The notes: a model not told the origin generated them from the letters alone. Counted from the first letter of the stretch, positions 1 through 8,003 are shown. The stretch: DNA of 9,166 nt from an uncultured Methylococcaceae bacterium (GCA_903939355.1 CAJAHC010000165.1:1-9166), one strand, 5' to 3'. Numbers and translations are program-made.

Positions 1-65
1 GATCGCAGGTAAAAACGGAGGAGTTTGTTAAATTTGAGGCTGAGGCTTTTTATAAGAATTATTAA
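1..65 (+). CDS. Probable C-terminal end of an upstream gene (partial)
   Basis: An open frame enters from the left edge and reads 20 codons (from position 3) to a TAA stop at 63-65. The peptide is charged, with alternating Glu/Lys and aromatic residues, and ends FYKNY. This is plausible as a protein tail, and the stop lies 21 bases before the next start codon, as in a tight operon. The fragment is too short to assign a family, and an open frame of this length can occur by chance. Confidence 0.4.
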   Translation, partial: SQVKTEEFVKFEAEAFYKNY

Positions 66-86
66 CTATTTCCAATAGGAATCACA

Positions 87-482
87 ATGCCCCCACCCTT
101 TGATAAAATAGAATTTACCTTGCTTTATGACGGCCTATGTCCACTTTGCAGTAAAGAAGTGACTTGGTTATACAGTAGAAATAAACAGGAGAAGCTTGGA
201 TTTCAAGATGTTAATGAAGCGGATTTTGATCCGGCTGTTTACGGTAAAACGCACGCTGAATTAATGGCAGAGATTCACGGGGTTTATCCCGATGGTCGAA
301 TTATTAAAGGTATGGGTGTCTTTCGTGAAACCTATAAAGCTGTGGGTTTAGGCTGGTTAATGGCGCCTACCGGTTGGCCGGTATTAAAAACCTTGTTTGA
401 TTTTATTTATAAATTGTTTGCAAAATACCGTGTGCGACTGGCTAGCCTATTTGTTGGTGATAAGGCTTGTAATTGTGGATAA
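87..482 (+). CDS. DCC-family (DUF393) thiol-disulfide oxidoreductase-like protein
   Basis: This 131-residue protein matches the DCC1-like/YuxK family (DUF393), named for its N-terminal D-x-x-C-x-x-C motif. Here the motif is YDGLCPLC, with Asp15, Cys18 and Cys21 directly after a hydrophobic beta strand, an arrangement resembling a thioredoxin-type active site. The length is typical. The middle carries the family's 'G-V-F-R-E-T-Y' region, followed by a hydrophobic segment (about residues 86-113). A second cysteine pair sits at the extreme C-terminus (Cys128, Cys130). The start is supported by AGGA at 77-80, six bases upstream of the ATG. The family is predicted to act in cytoplasmic redox chemistry, but substrates are mostly unknown. 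It may share a transcript with the gene that ends at 65. Confidence 0.85.
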   Translation: MPPPFDKIEFTLLYDGLCPLCSKEVTWLYSRNKQEKLGFQDVNEADFDPAVYGKTHAELMAEIHGVYPDGRIIKGMGVFRETYKAVGLGWLMAPTGWPVLKTLFDFIYKLFAKYRVRLASLFVGDKACNCG

Positions 483-639
483 GTATGTTTACGCCTATGT
501 TGTTAATGGTTAGGTTTTACGCCTTTTCAACTCGTATATCCTTGTCATCAGTATTTGAGCAGTCCATGCAGGAAAGACGGCTTTAATAGTATACTGCCAC
601 TAATAATACCCCGTTGAATAACTTTATAGACCTTACAAA

Positions 640-1215
640 ATGACTCAAAAGAAACGATTAATCATTGCCATGACAGGTGCTACCGGTGCTGTTTATGGTG
701 TAAGAATGCTGCAAGTGCTGCAGATGCAGGATGAATGGGAAACGCATCTGGTGATTTCTGATGCAGGTGTTGTTAATTTAAAACACGAAATGGATATAAA
801 ACGGGCTGAACTGTTTAAGTTAGCGGATGTAACGCATGGCATTGATGATATTGCCGCCAGTATTTCCAGTGGCGGTTTTAAAACAGAAGGGATGATAATT
901 GCACCTTGCTCAATGAAAACATTGGCGGCAGTCGCTCATGGCTTTGGGGATAACCTAATTTCGAGGGCCGCTGATGTGGTTTTAAAAGAACGTCGACGTT
1001 TGGTAATGATGCCTCGGGAAACGCCTTTAAATCTCGTGCATATCAGAAATATGGCCAGTGTGACGGAAATGGGTGGCATTATGTTTCCACCGATGCCGGC
1101 TTTTTATAGCAAAACCGACTCGTTAACAGCGATGGTTAATGAAACGGTCGGTAGAATATTGGATATGTTTGGCGTTAATGTAGAAGGTTTGTACACGCCT
1201 TGGGAAGGCTTGTAA
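640..1215 (+). CDS. ubiX: Flavin prenyltransferase, UbiX/Pad1 family
   Basis: This 191-residue protein is full length for UbiX. The family transfers a dimethylallyl group to reduced FMN to make prenylated FMN, the cofactor of UbiD-type decarboxylases, including the ubiquinone pathway enzyme. Visible signatures are the N-terminal flavin-binding loop TGATGAVYG (residues 12-20), ETHLVIS, the SISSGGFKT segment, the APCSMKTLA motif, RAADVVLKERR, the PRETPLN loop and PPMPAFY near the C-terminus. Some positions (GATGA, CSMKT, PRE) are closer to the Pad1/EcdB/VdcB branch as I recall it, while the C-terminal region and ADVTH look UbiX-like, so the partner decarboxylase is not certain. No good Shine-Dalgarno precedes the ATG. 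A possible -10 (TATACT, 590-595) lies 44 bases upstream without a good -35. It converges on pqqE. Confidence 0.9.
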   Translation: MTQKKRLIIAMTGATGAVYGVRMLQVLQMQDEWETHLVISDAGVVNLKHEMDIKRAELFKLADVTHGIDDIAASISSGGFKTEGMIIAPCSMKTLAAVAHGFGDNLISRAADVVLKERRRLVMMPRETPLNLVHIRNMASVTEMGGIMFPPMPAFYSKTDSLTAMVNETVGRILDMFGVNVEGLYTPWEGL

Positions 1216-1240
1216 GTAGGAGATTTTTTGCTACTCCTAC
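1216..1240. terminator. Stem-loop between convergent ubiX and pqqE
   Basis: GTAGGAG (1216-1222) and CTCCTAC (1234-1240) form a perfect 7-bp stem with an 11-base loop that contains a T6 run. It starts right after the ubiX stop codon and lies 11 bases beyond the pqqE stop on the other strand. No U-tract follows the stem in either direction, so it is not a canonical intrinsic terminator. It may act as a shared 3' end or mRNA-stabilising structure. Confidence 0.4.
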
Positions 1241-1251
1241 ATGAGCAAGGT

Positions 1252-2379
1252 TTAAGACAACAGTTTTGAATTTTTACTATTACGAAATACCAAAGGTTTT
1301 TCATTGCCAGAAAGACTGCTGTTTGCCGCCGCATCTATGGCCTCTTGAATAACGCCGTGGTGTGGTGATTTACTGCACACAGGGTCAGCGTTATACATAT
1401 CACCTGTCAATAAGTAAGCTTGGCAATGGCAGCCACCAAAATCTTTGTCTTTCTCATCACAGCTACGACAAGGTTCTTTCATCCATTCATGGCCTCTAAA
1501 AAAATTAAAGGCTTTTGACTGATTCCAAATTTCTTCTATGCTGTAGTCATTGACGTTGGGGCAGTCCAAGCCGGGTAGTTCCCGTGCGGAATGGCAAGGC
1601 AAAGCCACGCCGTCTGGCGCAATAGTTAAAAAAGTAGTGCCCCAGCCATTCATGCAAGCTTTAGGGCGATCTTCATAAAAATCGGGTACGACATAATAAA
1701 TTTTCATTTTACCGGCGACGCTTTCTTTAAAGGCCTGTGCGATAGCCTCGGCTTTATCAAATTGCGCTTGGGTAGGTAACAATAAATCACGGTTGGCATG
1801 CGCCCAGCCGTAATATTGGGTGTTGGCAAGTTCCAGATAGTCAGCGCCTAACTCTTCTGCCATTGCCAGAATTTCCGGCATTTGGTGAATATTTTCGCGG
1901 TGGATAACCACGCATAACACCATTGGATAGCCGTGTTTTTTGACCAGGTGAGCGACTTCTTTTTTGTGTTCGAAGGATTTTGTACCGGCAATATGGTCGT
2001 TTAATTCTTGGCTACTGGCCTGAATACTGACCTGAATATGATCTAAGCCGGCTTCTTTCAACTGGATGATTTTTTCTTCAGTGAGCCCATAACCTGAGGT
2101 GATCAGATTGGAATAATAACCCAAGTCTCTGGCGTGTTTAACCAGTTCGGGCAGGTCTTGACGTGTCATCGGTTCGCCACCGGAAAAACCTAATTGTACG
2201 GCGCCCATTTTGCGAGCTTGAGTTAGTACGCGCTTCCAGTCGTCGGTCGCTAATTCAGTTTGATATTTTGCATAATTAATAGGGTTGGAGCAATACGGGC
2301 ATTGTAGCGGGCAAGCGTAAGTCAGCTCTGCCAACAACCAGCGCGGTGGTGTGGGGTTAGTTTTGATTAATCCAGCCAT
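1252..2379 (-). CDS. pqqE: PqqA peptide cyclase (radical SAM/SPASM), PqqE
   Basis: PqqE is a radical SAM enzyme that forms the C-C bond between the conserved Glu and Tyr of PqqA, the first committed step in making the cofactor PQQ. The 375-residue protein has the usual length. The radical SAM cluster motif CxxxCxxC is at Cys23, Cys27 and Cys30, and the SAM-binding GGEP is at residues 67-70. The C-terminal SPASM domain keeps its auxiliary cluster ligands: Cys242, Cys262, Cys304, Cys307, Asp313, Cys317, Cys319 and Cys335, including the typical C-x-x-C-x5-D-x3-C-x-C arrangement. The tail PLVFRNS is also typical. It is the last gene of the pqq operon. Its start overlaps the end of pqqD by 23 bases, suggesting translational coupling. 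Nothing required appears to be missing. Confidence 0.97.
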   Translation of the reverse strand: MAGLIKTNPTPPRWLLAELTYACPLQCPYCSNPINYAKYQTELATDDWKRVLTQARKMGAVQLGFSGGEPMTRQDLPELVKHARDLGYYSNLITSGYGLTEEKIIQLKEAGLDHIQVSIQASSQELNDHIAGTKSFEHKKEVAHLVKKHGYPMVLCVVIHRENIHQMPEILAMAEELGADYLELANTQYYGWAHANRDLLLPTQAQFDKAEAIAQAFKESVAGKMKIYYVVPDFYEDRPKACMNGWGTTFLTIAPDGVALPCHSARELPGLDCPNVNDYSIEEIWNQSKAFNFFRGHEWMKEPCRSCDEKDKDFGGCHCQAYLLTGDMYNADPVCSKSPHHGVIQEAIDAAANSSLSGNEKPLVFRNSKNSKLLS

Positions 2380-2629
2380 TTTGTAATGCGATCTCTAGAA
2401 ATGCGTTAATGTCGTTGGTAAGTCCCGAGGTAGAAAATTTTTGCTCCAGTTCGTTGACAATTTGAGCAAGATTACGGGTGCCGTCACAGAGCTTTAGAAT
2501 TTCAGCTGAGGTTTGATTAAGTTCTACCATGCCTTCCGGATAAAGAATGACATTTTTTTGTTGTGCTTCTTCCCATTGCAAACGATGGGTGCGAGAAAAT
2601 TGAATGGGTAGGTCCGTGTTTAGAGTCAT
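2357..2629 (-). CDS. pqqD: PQQ biosynthesis peptide chaperone PqqD
   Basis: PqqD is a small winged-helix RiPP recognition element that binds the PqqA precursor and presents it to PqqE. Family features are RLQWEEAQ, the central YPEGMVELN (residues 30-38 from the chosen start), [10 protein letters not shown] (41-50) and the C-terminal [13 protein letters not shown] chose the ATG at 2629 (90 residues) because it matches the usual family length and N-terminus (MTL). A longer version from a TTG at 2665 would add 12 residues unlike the family and would begin only six bases after the pqqC stop. Neither start has a good Shine-Dalgarno. It follows pqqC and overlaps pqqE. It is a separate gene, not fused to pqqC as in some alphaproteobacterial methylotrophs. 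Confidence 0.93.
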   Translation of the reverse strand: MTLNTDLPIQFSRTHRLQWEEAQQKNVILYPEGMVELNQTSAEILKLCDGTRNLAQIVNELEQKFSTSGLTNDINAFLEIALQNGWINQN

Positions 2630-2671
2630 TTCGGCAATTGGGTTCGGGTGATTATGCGTACGCAAATGGTC

Positions 2672-3403
2672 TTATTTTTCAATATTAAAATAAGGTGGCA
2701 TATGGTTAATATAAGCCATATACATGGCATCCGCCATAGCCCACAATACATCCAGTTTAAACTTTAAAATTTGCACCATACGATCTTGTTGTTCACGCGT
2801 TTTGTACCACTCCAAAGTAATGGCAAGGCCATGTTCAACATCACGTCGTGCTTCAGTCAGCCGCTTACGAAAATAGTTGTAACCGTCTATATCAACCCAT
2901 GGGTAGTGTTCTGGCCAGTTATCCAAGCGTTGCTGGTGAATTTTAGGTGCAAACAATTCCGTTAATGAAGAGCTGGCTGCTTCGTGCCATTCGGCTCTCC
3001 GAGCAAAATTAACATAGGCGTCAACGGCAAAACGAACGCCGGGTAAGACATGTTTTAATGAGGTGATGTCTTCACGGCTTAAGCCGACGGCAATGCCTAG
3101 TTGAATCCAAGCTTCAATACCACCTGGGTCACCCGGGTGACCATCATGATCCATGATACGTTGCACCCATTTGGCACGGGTTTCACGATCGGGACAATTG
3201 GCTAAAATATTAGCATCTTTAATGGGAATGCTGACTTGATAATAAAAACGGTTAGCCACCCAGCCTTGTAATTGCTCCCGGGTCAACTTCCCCTCGTTCA
3301 TCAGCGTATGGTAAGGATGATGAATATGGTAATAATTTTCCATGCCCCGCAAGGCCGCTTCAAATTCAGATTTTGTCCAAGCTTTATTGTCGATATTGCT
3401 CAT
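2672..3403 (-). CDS. pqqC: Pyrroloquinoline-quinone synthase PqqC
   Basis: PqqC is a cofactor-free oxidase of the TENA/haem-oxygenase-like helical fold. It catalyses the final ring closure and eight-electron oxidation that yields PQQ. The sequence carries HIHHPYH near the N-terminus, NRFYYQ (residues 51-56 from the chosen start), the strongly conserved [11 protein letters not shown] (85-95), [10 protein letters not shown], and the YNYFRKRL segment (175-182), which corresponds to active-site Tyr and Arg in the family. I use the ATG at 3403 (243 residues). An in-frame TTG four codons upstream (3415) would also be possible, but the ATG gives a family-like N-terminus. It lies 45 bases after pqqB and is followed by pqqD. 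No truncation or missing key residue is visible. Confidence 0.96.
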   Translation of the reverse strand: MSNIDNKAWTKSEFEAALRGMENYYHIHHPYHTLMNEGKLTREQLQGWVANRFYYQVSIPIKDANILANCPDRETRAKWVQRIMDHDGHPGDPGGIEAWIQLGIAVGLSREDITSLKHVLPGVRFAVDAYVNFARRAEWHEAASSSLTELFAPKIHQQRLDNWPEHYPWVDIDGYNYFRKRLTEARRDVEHGLAITLEWYKTREQQDRMVQILKFKLDVLWAMADAMYMAYINHMPPYFNIEK

Positions 3404-3448
3404 GGTGATGTCCAATGAATGATATGAAGAAAACGATTTAAGCTGACT

Positions 3449-4360
3449 TTATAAATCGATTTCCAGTCCGTCGTATGCGACTTCAATGCCTGCGGCATGA
3501 AGTATTTTACGTTGTTCGGAATCATCGTCTAAAATGGGGTTGGTGTTATTGATATGAATCAATATTTTACGCGCTTTATTGACGCTACTTAAAACGTCTA
3601 TCATGCCACCGGGACCAGATTGAGGTAAATGACCAATTTCACGCGCTCTTTTATGGCTGATATGTTGTGTACACATCTCATCATCAGTCCAGAAAGTCCC
3701 GTCCACCAATAAACAGTCAACGGTTTGCATAGTTGCCATTACGTGAGGTTCAATTTCACCGAGTCCGGGTGAGTAAAAGACTTTTTTACCGGTAGAAATC
3801 TGTTCAATAATAACACCGATATTGTCGCCTTGATGGGGATCATGACGATGAGGGGAATAAGGCGGTGCTTTGCTTTTTAAGGCTTGGGTGTAAAAACGCA
3901 AGTCTTCAATCACAGGAATAGTAAAACTGCTGCCATCAACGGGAATGGGGTGATGATTGACGGTGCAATAATGCGCCAGCATATTAAAAAGAGGAAATCC
4001 TGTGGTCAAATCCTGCTTAACCATGTCTGTACAATAAACATCAAGCGGCTTGCCTTCTCTGAGCATTAACATACCTGTAGTATGGTCAATTTGGCTGTCA
4101 ATGAGCATAATGGCTTTAATGCCGGTATCGCGAATACCTTCCTTAGGCTGAATGGCAGGGAAGGCTTCCAGTTGCGCACGAATATCGGGAGAGGTGTTAA
4201 ACAGTAACCAGTTTTTGTTGTCTGTACTGACGGCAATCGAAGACTGTGTGCGTGCTTTGCCATTCATTGTGTGATGGCGAAGGCGGTGACAATTGTGGCA
4301 GTTGCAGTTCCATTGAGGAAAGCCTCCGCCTGCACCAGAACCAAGAACTCTAATTTTCAT
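3449..4360 (-). CDS. pqqB: PQQ biosynthesis protein PqqB (metallo-beta-lactamase fold)
   Basis: PqqB has a metallo-beta-lactamase fold. In the current model it is an iron-dependent hydroxylase/oxidase acting on the cross-linked Glu-Tyr intermediate; older literature proposed a transport role. The 303-residue length is standard. Visible signatures are [13 protein letters not shown] at the N-terminus, the CNCHNC zinc-site cysteines (Cys19, Cys21, Cys24), the altered metal motif with Asp92-His93 (SQIDHTTG), DGTFW (220-224), [10 protein letters not shown] (243-252) and HINNTNPIL (269-277). It follows pqqA after a terminator-like hairpin, so its transcription likely depends on read-through. The start ATG is clear, and only a weak AGG-type ribosome site lies upstream. 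Cytoplasmic. Confidence 0.96.
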   Translation of the reverse strand: MKIRVLGSGAGGGFPQWNCNCHNCHRLRHHTMNGKARTQSSIAVSTDNKNWLLFNTSPDIRAQLEAFPAIQPKEGIRDTGIKAIMLIDSQIDHTTGMLMLREGKPLDVYCTDMVKQDLTTGFPLFNMLAHYCTVNHHPIPVDGSSFTIPVIEDLRFYTQALKSKAPPYSPHRHDPHQGDNIGVIIEQISTGKKVFYSPGLGEIEPHVMATMQTVDCLLVDGTFWTDDEMCTQHISHKRAREIGHLPQSGPGGMIDVLSSVNKARKILIHINNTNPILDDDSEQRKILHAAGIEVAYDGLEIDL

Positions 4361-4414
4361 AATAAAAGCCTAAAAAGAAAGGCTTGAATGATACGGGAAT
4401 AAAGGTTTTCAGGC

Positions 4415-4448
4415 AAAAAAAAGGGGCTCTTAGCGAGCCCCTTTTTTT
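4415..4448 (-). terminator. Intrinsic terminator/attenuator between pqqA and pqqB
   Basis: GGGGCTC (4423-4429) pairs perfectly with GAGCCCC (4435-4441) around a 5-base loop. The stem is flanked by A8 (4415-4422) and T7 (4442-4448), so it can work as an intrinsic terminator in either direction. On the - strand it lies 36 bases after the pqqA stop and 55 bases before the pqqB start. It probably lets most transcripts end after pqqA, with partial read-through to pqqBCDE. This matches the known pattern that precursor peptide mRNA exceeds enzyme mRNA in pqq operons. Confidence 0.85.
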
Positions 4449-4483
4449 AATTCACTTAAAACGGCTTCAAACGGTTAAGTCGT

Positions 4484-4558
4484 TTAGCGATTGTAAATGT
4501 ACATTGTTACTTCAAAGCCGAAACGTAGGTCAGTAAAGCTTGGTGTTTCCCATTTCAT
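4484..4558 (-). CDS. pqqA: PQQ precursor peptide PqqA
   Basis: This 24-codon gene encodes the ribosomal peptide from which PQQ is built. The peptide begins MKWETPSFTDLRFGFEVT and ends MYIYNR, and it includes the invariant E-x-x-x-Y core (Glu16 and Tyr20), whose side chains PqqE joins and which become the PQQ skeleton. MKWxxP at the N-terminus and the GFEVTMY block are family hallmarks. The start is fixed by a strong ribosome site GGAGG (4565-4569 on the - strand), six bases before the ATG. It is the first gene of the pqqABCDE operon, with its own candidate promoter upstream and a terminator-like hairpin downstream. Length is typical (22-29 residues in the family). Confidence 0.97.
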   Translation of the reverse strand: MKWETPSFTDLRFGFEVTMYIYNR

Positions 4559-4591
4559 CGTGAACCTCCAGTATATTTATTAGAATAATTC

Positions 4592-4617
4592 TTAGCTCTA
4601 TCAATTAAGCTAGCTAA
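4592..4617. repeat. Inverted repeat in the pqqA leader/promoter region
   Basis: TTAGCT (4592-4597) and its reverse complement AGCTAA (4612-4617) flank a 14-base spacer. The right arm overlaps the 8-bp palindrome AGCTAGCT (4608-4615). The repeat covers the predicted transcription start and early leader of pqqA, a suitable place for a regulator to bind. It is short and AT-rich, so chance occurrence is possible. Confidence 0.3.
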
Positions 4618-4618
4618 A

Positions 4619-4647
4619 AGTATACGATGAACTTTTTTTTAACGCAA
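4619..4647 (-). promoter_or_regulatory. Candidate sigma70 promoter of the pqq operon
   Basis: Reading the - strand, TATACT (4619-4624) matches the -10 consensus at five of six positions. TTGCGT (4642-4647), a weak -35, stands 17 bases upstream of it. Transcription would start near 4612, giving a leader of about 50 bases before the pqqA ATG. The -35 match is poor, so an activator may be involved. An alternative -10 in the AT-rich stretch nearer pqqA cannot be excluded. Confidence 0.45.
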
Positions 4648-4754
4648 CTATTGGCATCGCTTAACAAGGATGTTTTTCTTATTAGAAAAAGAGTACTATA
4701 AAAACCTACGTAAAAAAGTAATAATACACACATAAAAATTATTTAGGAGGCTCC

Positions 4755-4961
4755 ATGGGTGCAGTTATAGAATTGTTTTTCTACATGTTTATCATTGCTA
4801 CAGCTGCGTTTGCGCCATTGGGGTATTTTATATACAAATATACTCAAAAAAATGCACAGCCGTTTGGCGATACTGAGCCGCATGGCAACAGTCCATCGTT
4901 TGTTAATGATCTTGCTGAAAGCGCTATTTATTTTATTAAGAGTAAGCTGGCTAAAAAATAA
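4755..4961 (+). CDS. Small single-pass membrane protein, unknown function
   Basis: I do not recognise this 68-residue protein. It has one strong N-terminal hydrophobic segment (about residues 5-27, rich in Phe, Ile, Ala and Leu), ending in a Tyr/Lys stretch (YKYTQK). A polar, Pro/Gly/Asn-containing linker follows (about 33-50), then a short amphipathic C-terminal helix ending KSKLAKK. The charge pattern suggests the N-terminus lies outside and the basic tail in the cytoplasm. Translation is supported by the consensus ribosome site AGGAGG (4745-4750), four bases from the ATG. The gene is divergent from pqqA across about 196 bases and convergent with the moeB-like gene. The strong ribosome site and coherent membrane topology favour a real gene, but function and any link to PQQ are unknown. 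Overlapping open frames on both strands look like shadows. Confidence 0.7.
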   Translation: MGAVIELFFYMFIIATAAFAPLGYFIYKYTQKNAQPFGDTEPHGNSPSFVNDLAESAIYFIKSKLAKK

Positions 4962-4971
4962 GCGACTTGTG

Positions 4972-4991
4972 GCCTCCAAGTTTTTGGAGGC
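4972..4991. terminator. Hairpin between convergent small membrane protein gene and moeB-like gene
   Basis: GCCTCCAA (4972-4979) pairs with TTGGAGGC (4984-4991) around a 4-base loop, an 8-bp perfect stem. It sits in the 39-base gap between two convergent stop codons (4961 and 5001). No clean U-tract follows on either strand, so it is a terminator-like or 3'-end structure rather than a textbook intrinsic terminator. Confidence 0.55.
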
Positions 4992-5000
4992 TAATTCGGC

Positions 5001-5747
5001 CTAAATCACACCGCAAGTGGGGCAAGCAGGATTTTTTCGTAGTTTCATAGAGTTCCATTCCATAGTTAAACTGTCCAGTAGCAATAATCGTCCTGTTAGG
5101 CACTCTCCGATAGACATAATTAACTTCATAGCTTCCAATGCTTGGATACTGCCGATTATTCCTGTTATCGGCGCTATGACCCCATTACTTGCACAGTTTT
5201 GTAATTCGTCTCCCTCGCTACTATATAAGCAGTTGTAACACGGGCTATTATTTTTACCGGGTGTAAATACAGCGACCTGACCATCAAAGCCTATAGCCGC
5301 GCCTGATACTAATGGGGTTTGATATATCACGCAGGCCTTATTAATGGCAAACCGTGATGCAAAGTTATCAGTACAGTCCAATACCACCTCCGCAGCTTTA
5401 ACTTCAAAATTTAGTTGTTCTCCAATTAGTCTTTTTTTGACTGCGTTTACGTTTACATCCGGATTTAAATTATTCAGTACATGACGGGTTGAAATTACTT
5501 TATCAATCCCAATATCGGGTGTGTGGTGAGCAATCTGTCTTTGTAAATTGGATAGCTCTACTTTGTCATCATCATAAATAGTAATGTTACCGACACCTGC
5601 TGCGGCAAGGTACATGGCTGCAGGCGAGCCTAGGCCGCCGGCACCAACAATTAATACTTTGGCCGCGAGAAGTTTTTGTTGCCCTTCAATATCACATTGG
5701 GGCAGCATTATTTGGCGGCTATAACGTAGCAGTTGGTTGTCATTCAT
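5001..5747 (-). CDS. moeB: Molybdopterin-synthase adenylyltransferase-like E1 enzyme (MoeB/ThiF family)
   Basis: This 248-residue protein belongs to the HesA/MoeB/ThiF family, which adenylates the C-terminal Gly-Gly of small ubiquitin-like sulfur carriers (MoaD or ThiS) before sulfur transfer. It shows the N-terminal RYSRQIMLP, the ATP-binding G-x-GG-x-G loop (residues 35-40), Asp59-Asp61 after the second strand, NLQRQ (67-71), DCTDNF (124-129), the zinc cysteine pairs CYNC (170-173) and CPTC (242-245), and Cys185 in the crossover loop. Length and C-terminus (RKNPACPTCG) are closest to MoeB, but ThiF cannot be excluded because no moa or thi genes are adjacent. There is no C-terminal rhodanese domain, unlike MoeZ/Uba4 types. 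No clear Shine-Dalgarno is seen. It is divergent from groES, with 138 bases between them. Confidence 0.85.
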   Translation of the reverse strand: MNDNQLLRYSRQIMLPQCDIEGQQKLLAAKVLIVGAGGLGSPAAMYLAAAGVGNITIYDDDKVELSNLQRQIAHHTPDIGIDKVISTRHVLNNLNPDVNVNAVKKRLIGEQLNFEVKAAEVVLDCTDNFASRFAINKACVIYQTPLVSGAAIGFDGQVAVFTPGKNNSPCYNCLYSSEGDELQNCASNGVIAPITGIIGSIQALEAMKLIMSIGECLTGRLLLLDSLTMEWNSMKLRKNPACPTCGVI

Positions 5748-5793
5748 AGGTAATGATAGTTAAGTAAGATGAAGCAAGATAATGCCAAAAAAC

Positions 5794-5821
5794 TTGACAG
5801 TCTGCAAAAGTTGATTATCAT
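5794..5821 (+). promoter_or_regulatory. Sigma70 promoter of groESL
   Basis: A perfect -35 TTGACA (5794-5799) is followed after 16 bases by the -10 TATCAT (5816-5821), a five-of-six match. The predicted start near 5828 falls inside the CIRCE element, and the leader to groES would be about 58 bases. No sigma32-type -10 (CCCCAT) is visible, so heat regulation here probably relies on derepression. Confidence 0.8.
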
Positions 5822-5847
5822 TAGCACTCATTGGTAGTGAGTGCTAA
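5821..5847 (+). promoter_or_regulatory. CIRCE operator (HrcA binding site) upstream of groESL
   Basis: TTAGCACTC (5821-5829), nine spacer bases, then GAGTGCTAA (5839-5847) give a perfect inverted repeat identical to the CIRCE consensus (TTAGCACTC-N9-GAGTGCTAA). The heat-shock repressor HrcA binds this element. It touches the -10 box and covers the predicted transcription start, so bound HrcA would block groESL transcription. The hrcA gene itself is not in this window. Confidence 0.95.
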
Positions 5848-5885
5848 TAACAGATACCCTTTTATTTTAACCTTAGGAGATATAG

Positions 5886-6173
5886 ATGAATATACGTCCG
5901 TTACACGATAGAGTTATAGTTAAACGTGTTGAAGAAGAAACTACAACCCCTGGTGGTATTGTATTACCTGGCTCTGCTGCTGAAAAGCCAAGCCAAGGTA
6001 AAGTTTTGGCTGTTGGTTCAGGTAAGCAACTGGATAACGGCACTGTGCGTGCATTAGAAGTCAAAGTTGGCGATAAAGTATTGTTTGGTAAGTACTCAGG
6101 CAATGAAGTTAAAGTTGACGGCGATGACCTCATCGTTATGCGTGAAGAAGACATCATGGGTATTTTAGGTTAA
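5886..6173 (+). CDS. groES: Co-chaperonin GroES (Hsp10)
   Basis: This 95-residue protein is the 10-kDa co-chaperonin that forms the heptameric lid on GroEL and encloses folding clients in the cytoplasm. The sequence has the N-terminal [12 protein letters not shown] strand, the mobile loop with the IVL tripeptide that docks to GroEL (residues 25-27, within [11 protein letters not shown]), the GKVLAVG segment, [14 protein letters not shown] and the C-terminal EEDIMGIL. The length is normal for bacterial GroES. The ribosome site AGGAG (5875-5879) fixes the start. It is the first gene of the groESL operon, with groEL beginning 45 bases downstream. Control is by the upstream promoter and CIRCE element. 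Confidence 0.98.
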   Translation: MNIRPLHDRVIVKRVEEETTTPGGIVLPGSAAEKPSQGKVLAVGSGKQLDNGTVRALEVKVGDKVLFGKYSGNEVKVDGDDLIVMREEDIMGILG

Positions 6174-6197
6174 ACCTGAACCCTTTAGTAATCATAA

Positions 6198-7871
<1,674 letters not shown>

Positions 7872-7880
7872 TCATGCTGT

Positions 7881-7902
7881 CTTAAAGCCTTATTGCTTTA
7901 AG
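7881..7902 (+). other. Stem-loop between groEL and its terminator
   Basis: CTTAAAGC (7881-7888) and GCTTTAAG (7895-7902) form a perfect 8-bp stem with a 6-base loop, just after the groEL stop and before the intrinsic terminator. There is no U-tract, so it is more likely a 3'-end stabilising structure than a terminator. Confidence 0.5.
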
Positions 7903-7912
7903 TCCGCTTTAC

Positions 7913-7947
7913 AAAAAACCGGTCGTTTTGGAACGATCGGTTTTTTT
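7913..7947 (+). terminator. Intrinsic terminator of the groESL operon
   Basis: A 9-bp stem forms between 7919-7927 (CCGGTCGTT) and 7932-7940 (AACGATCGG), with one G-U pair and a 4-base loop. A7913-7918 lies before it and T7 (7941-7947) after it. This is a classic rho-independent terminator about 40 bases after the groEL stop. Confidence 0.93.
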
Positions 7948-8003
7948 GTGCCTGAAGAATTTATAAAGTTTCTTTTAAGGTCAAATAAACTGAAAGCAAG
8001 CAA

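Noticed and set aside
488..524. Direct repeat TTTACGCCT at 488-496 and 516-524
   Set aside because: There are only two 9-base copies in a non-coding gap, with no further units or flanking structure; this can occur by chance.
1104..1334. Antisense open frame across the ubiX/pqqE junction
   Set aside because: It overlaps two well-supported genes and has no family resemblance or ribosome site; it is a shadow frame.
4651..4665. Possible sigma54 promoter (TTGGCATCGCTTAAC) in the pqqA divergent region
   Set aside because: The -24 half is good, but the -12 half lacks the required GC, and the distance to the small gene is not informative.
4743..5004. Alternative frames overlapping the small membrane protein gene, on both strands
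   Set aside because: Only the frame starting at 4755 has the AGGAGG site and a coherent membrane-segment pattern. The others lack a ribosome site and overlap it.
5748..5810. Promoter for the moeB-like gene in the groES divergent region
   Set aside because: Candidate boxes (TTGCAG, 17 bases, CATTAT on the - strand) match the consensus poorly and I would not annotate them.
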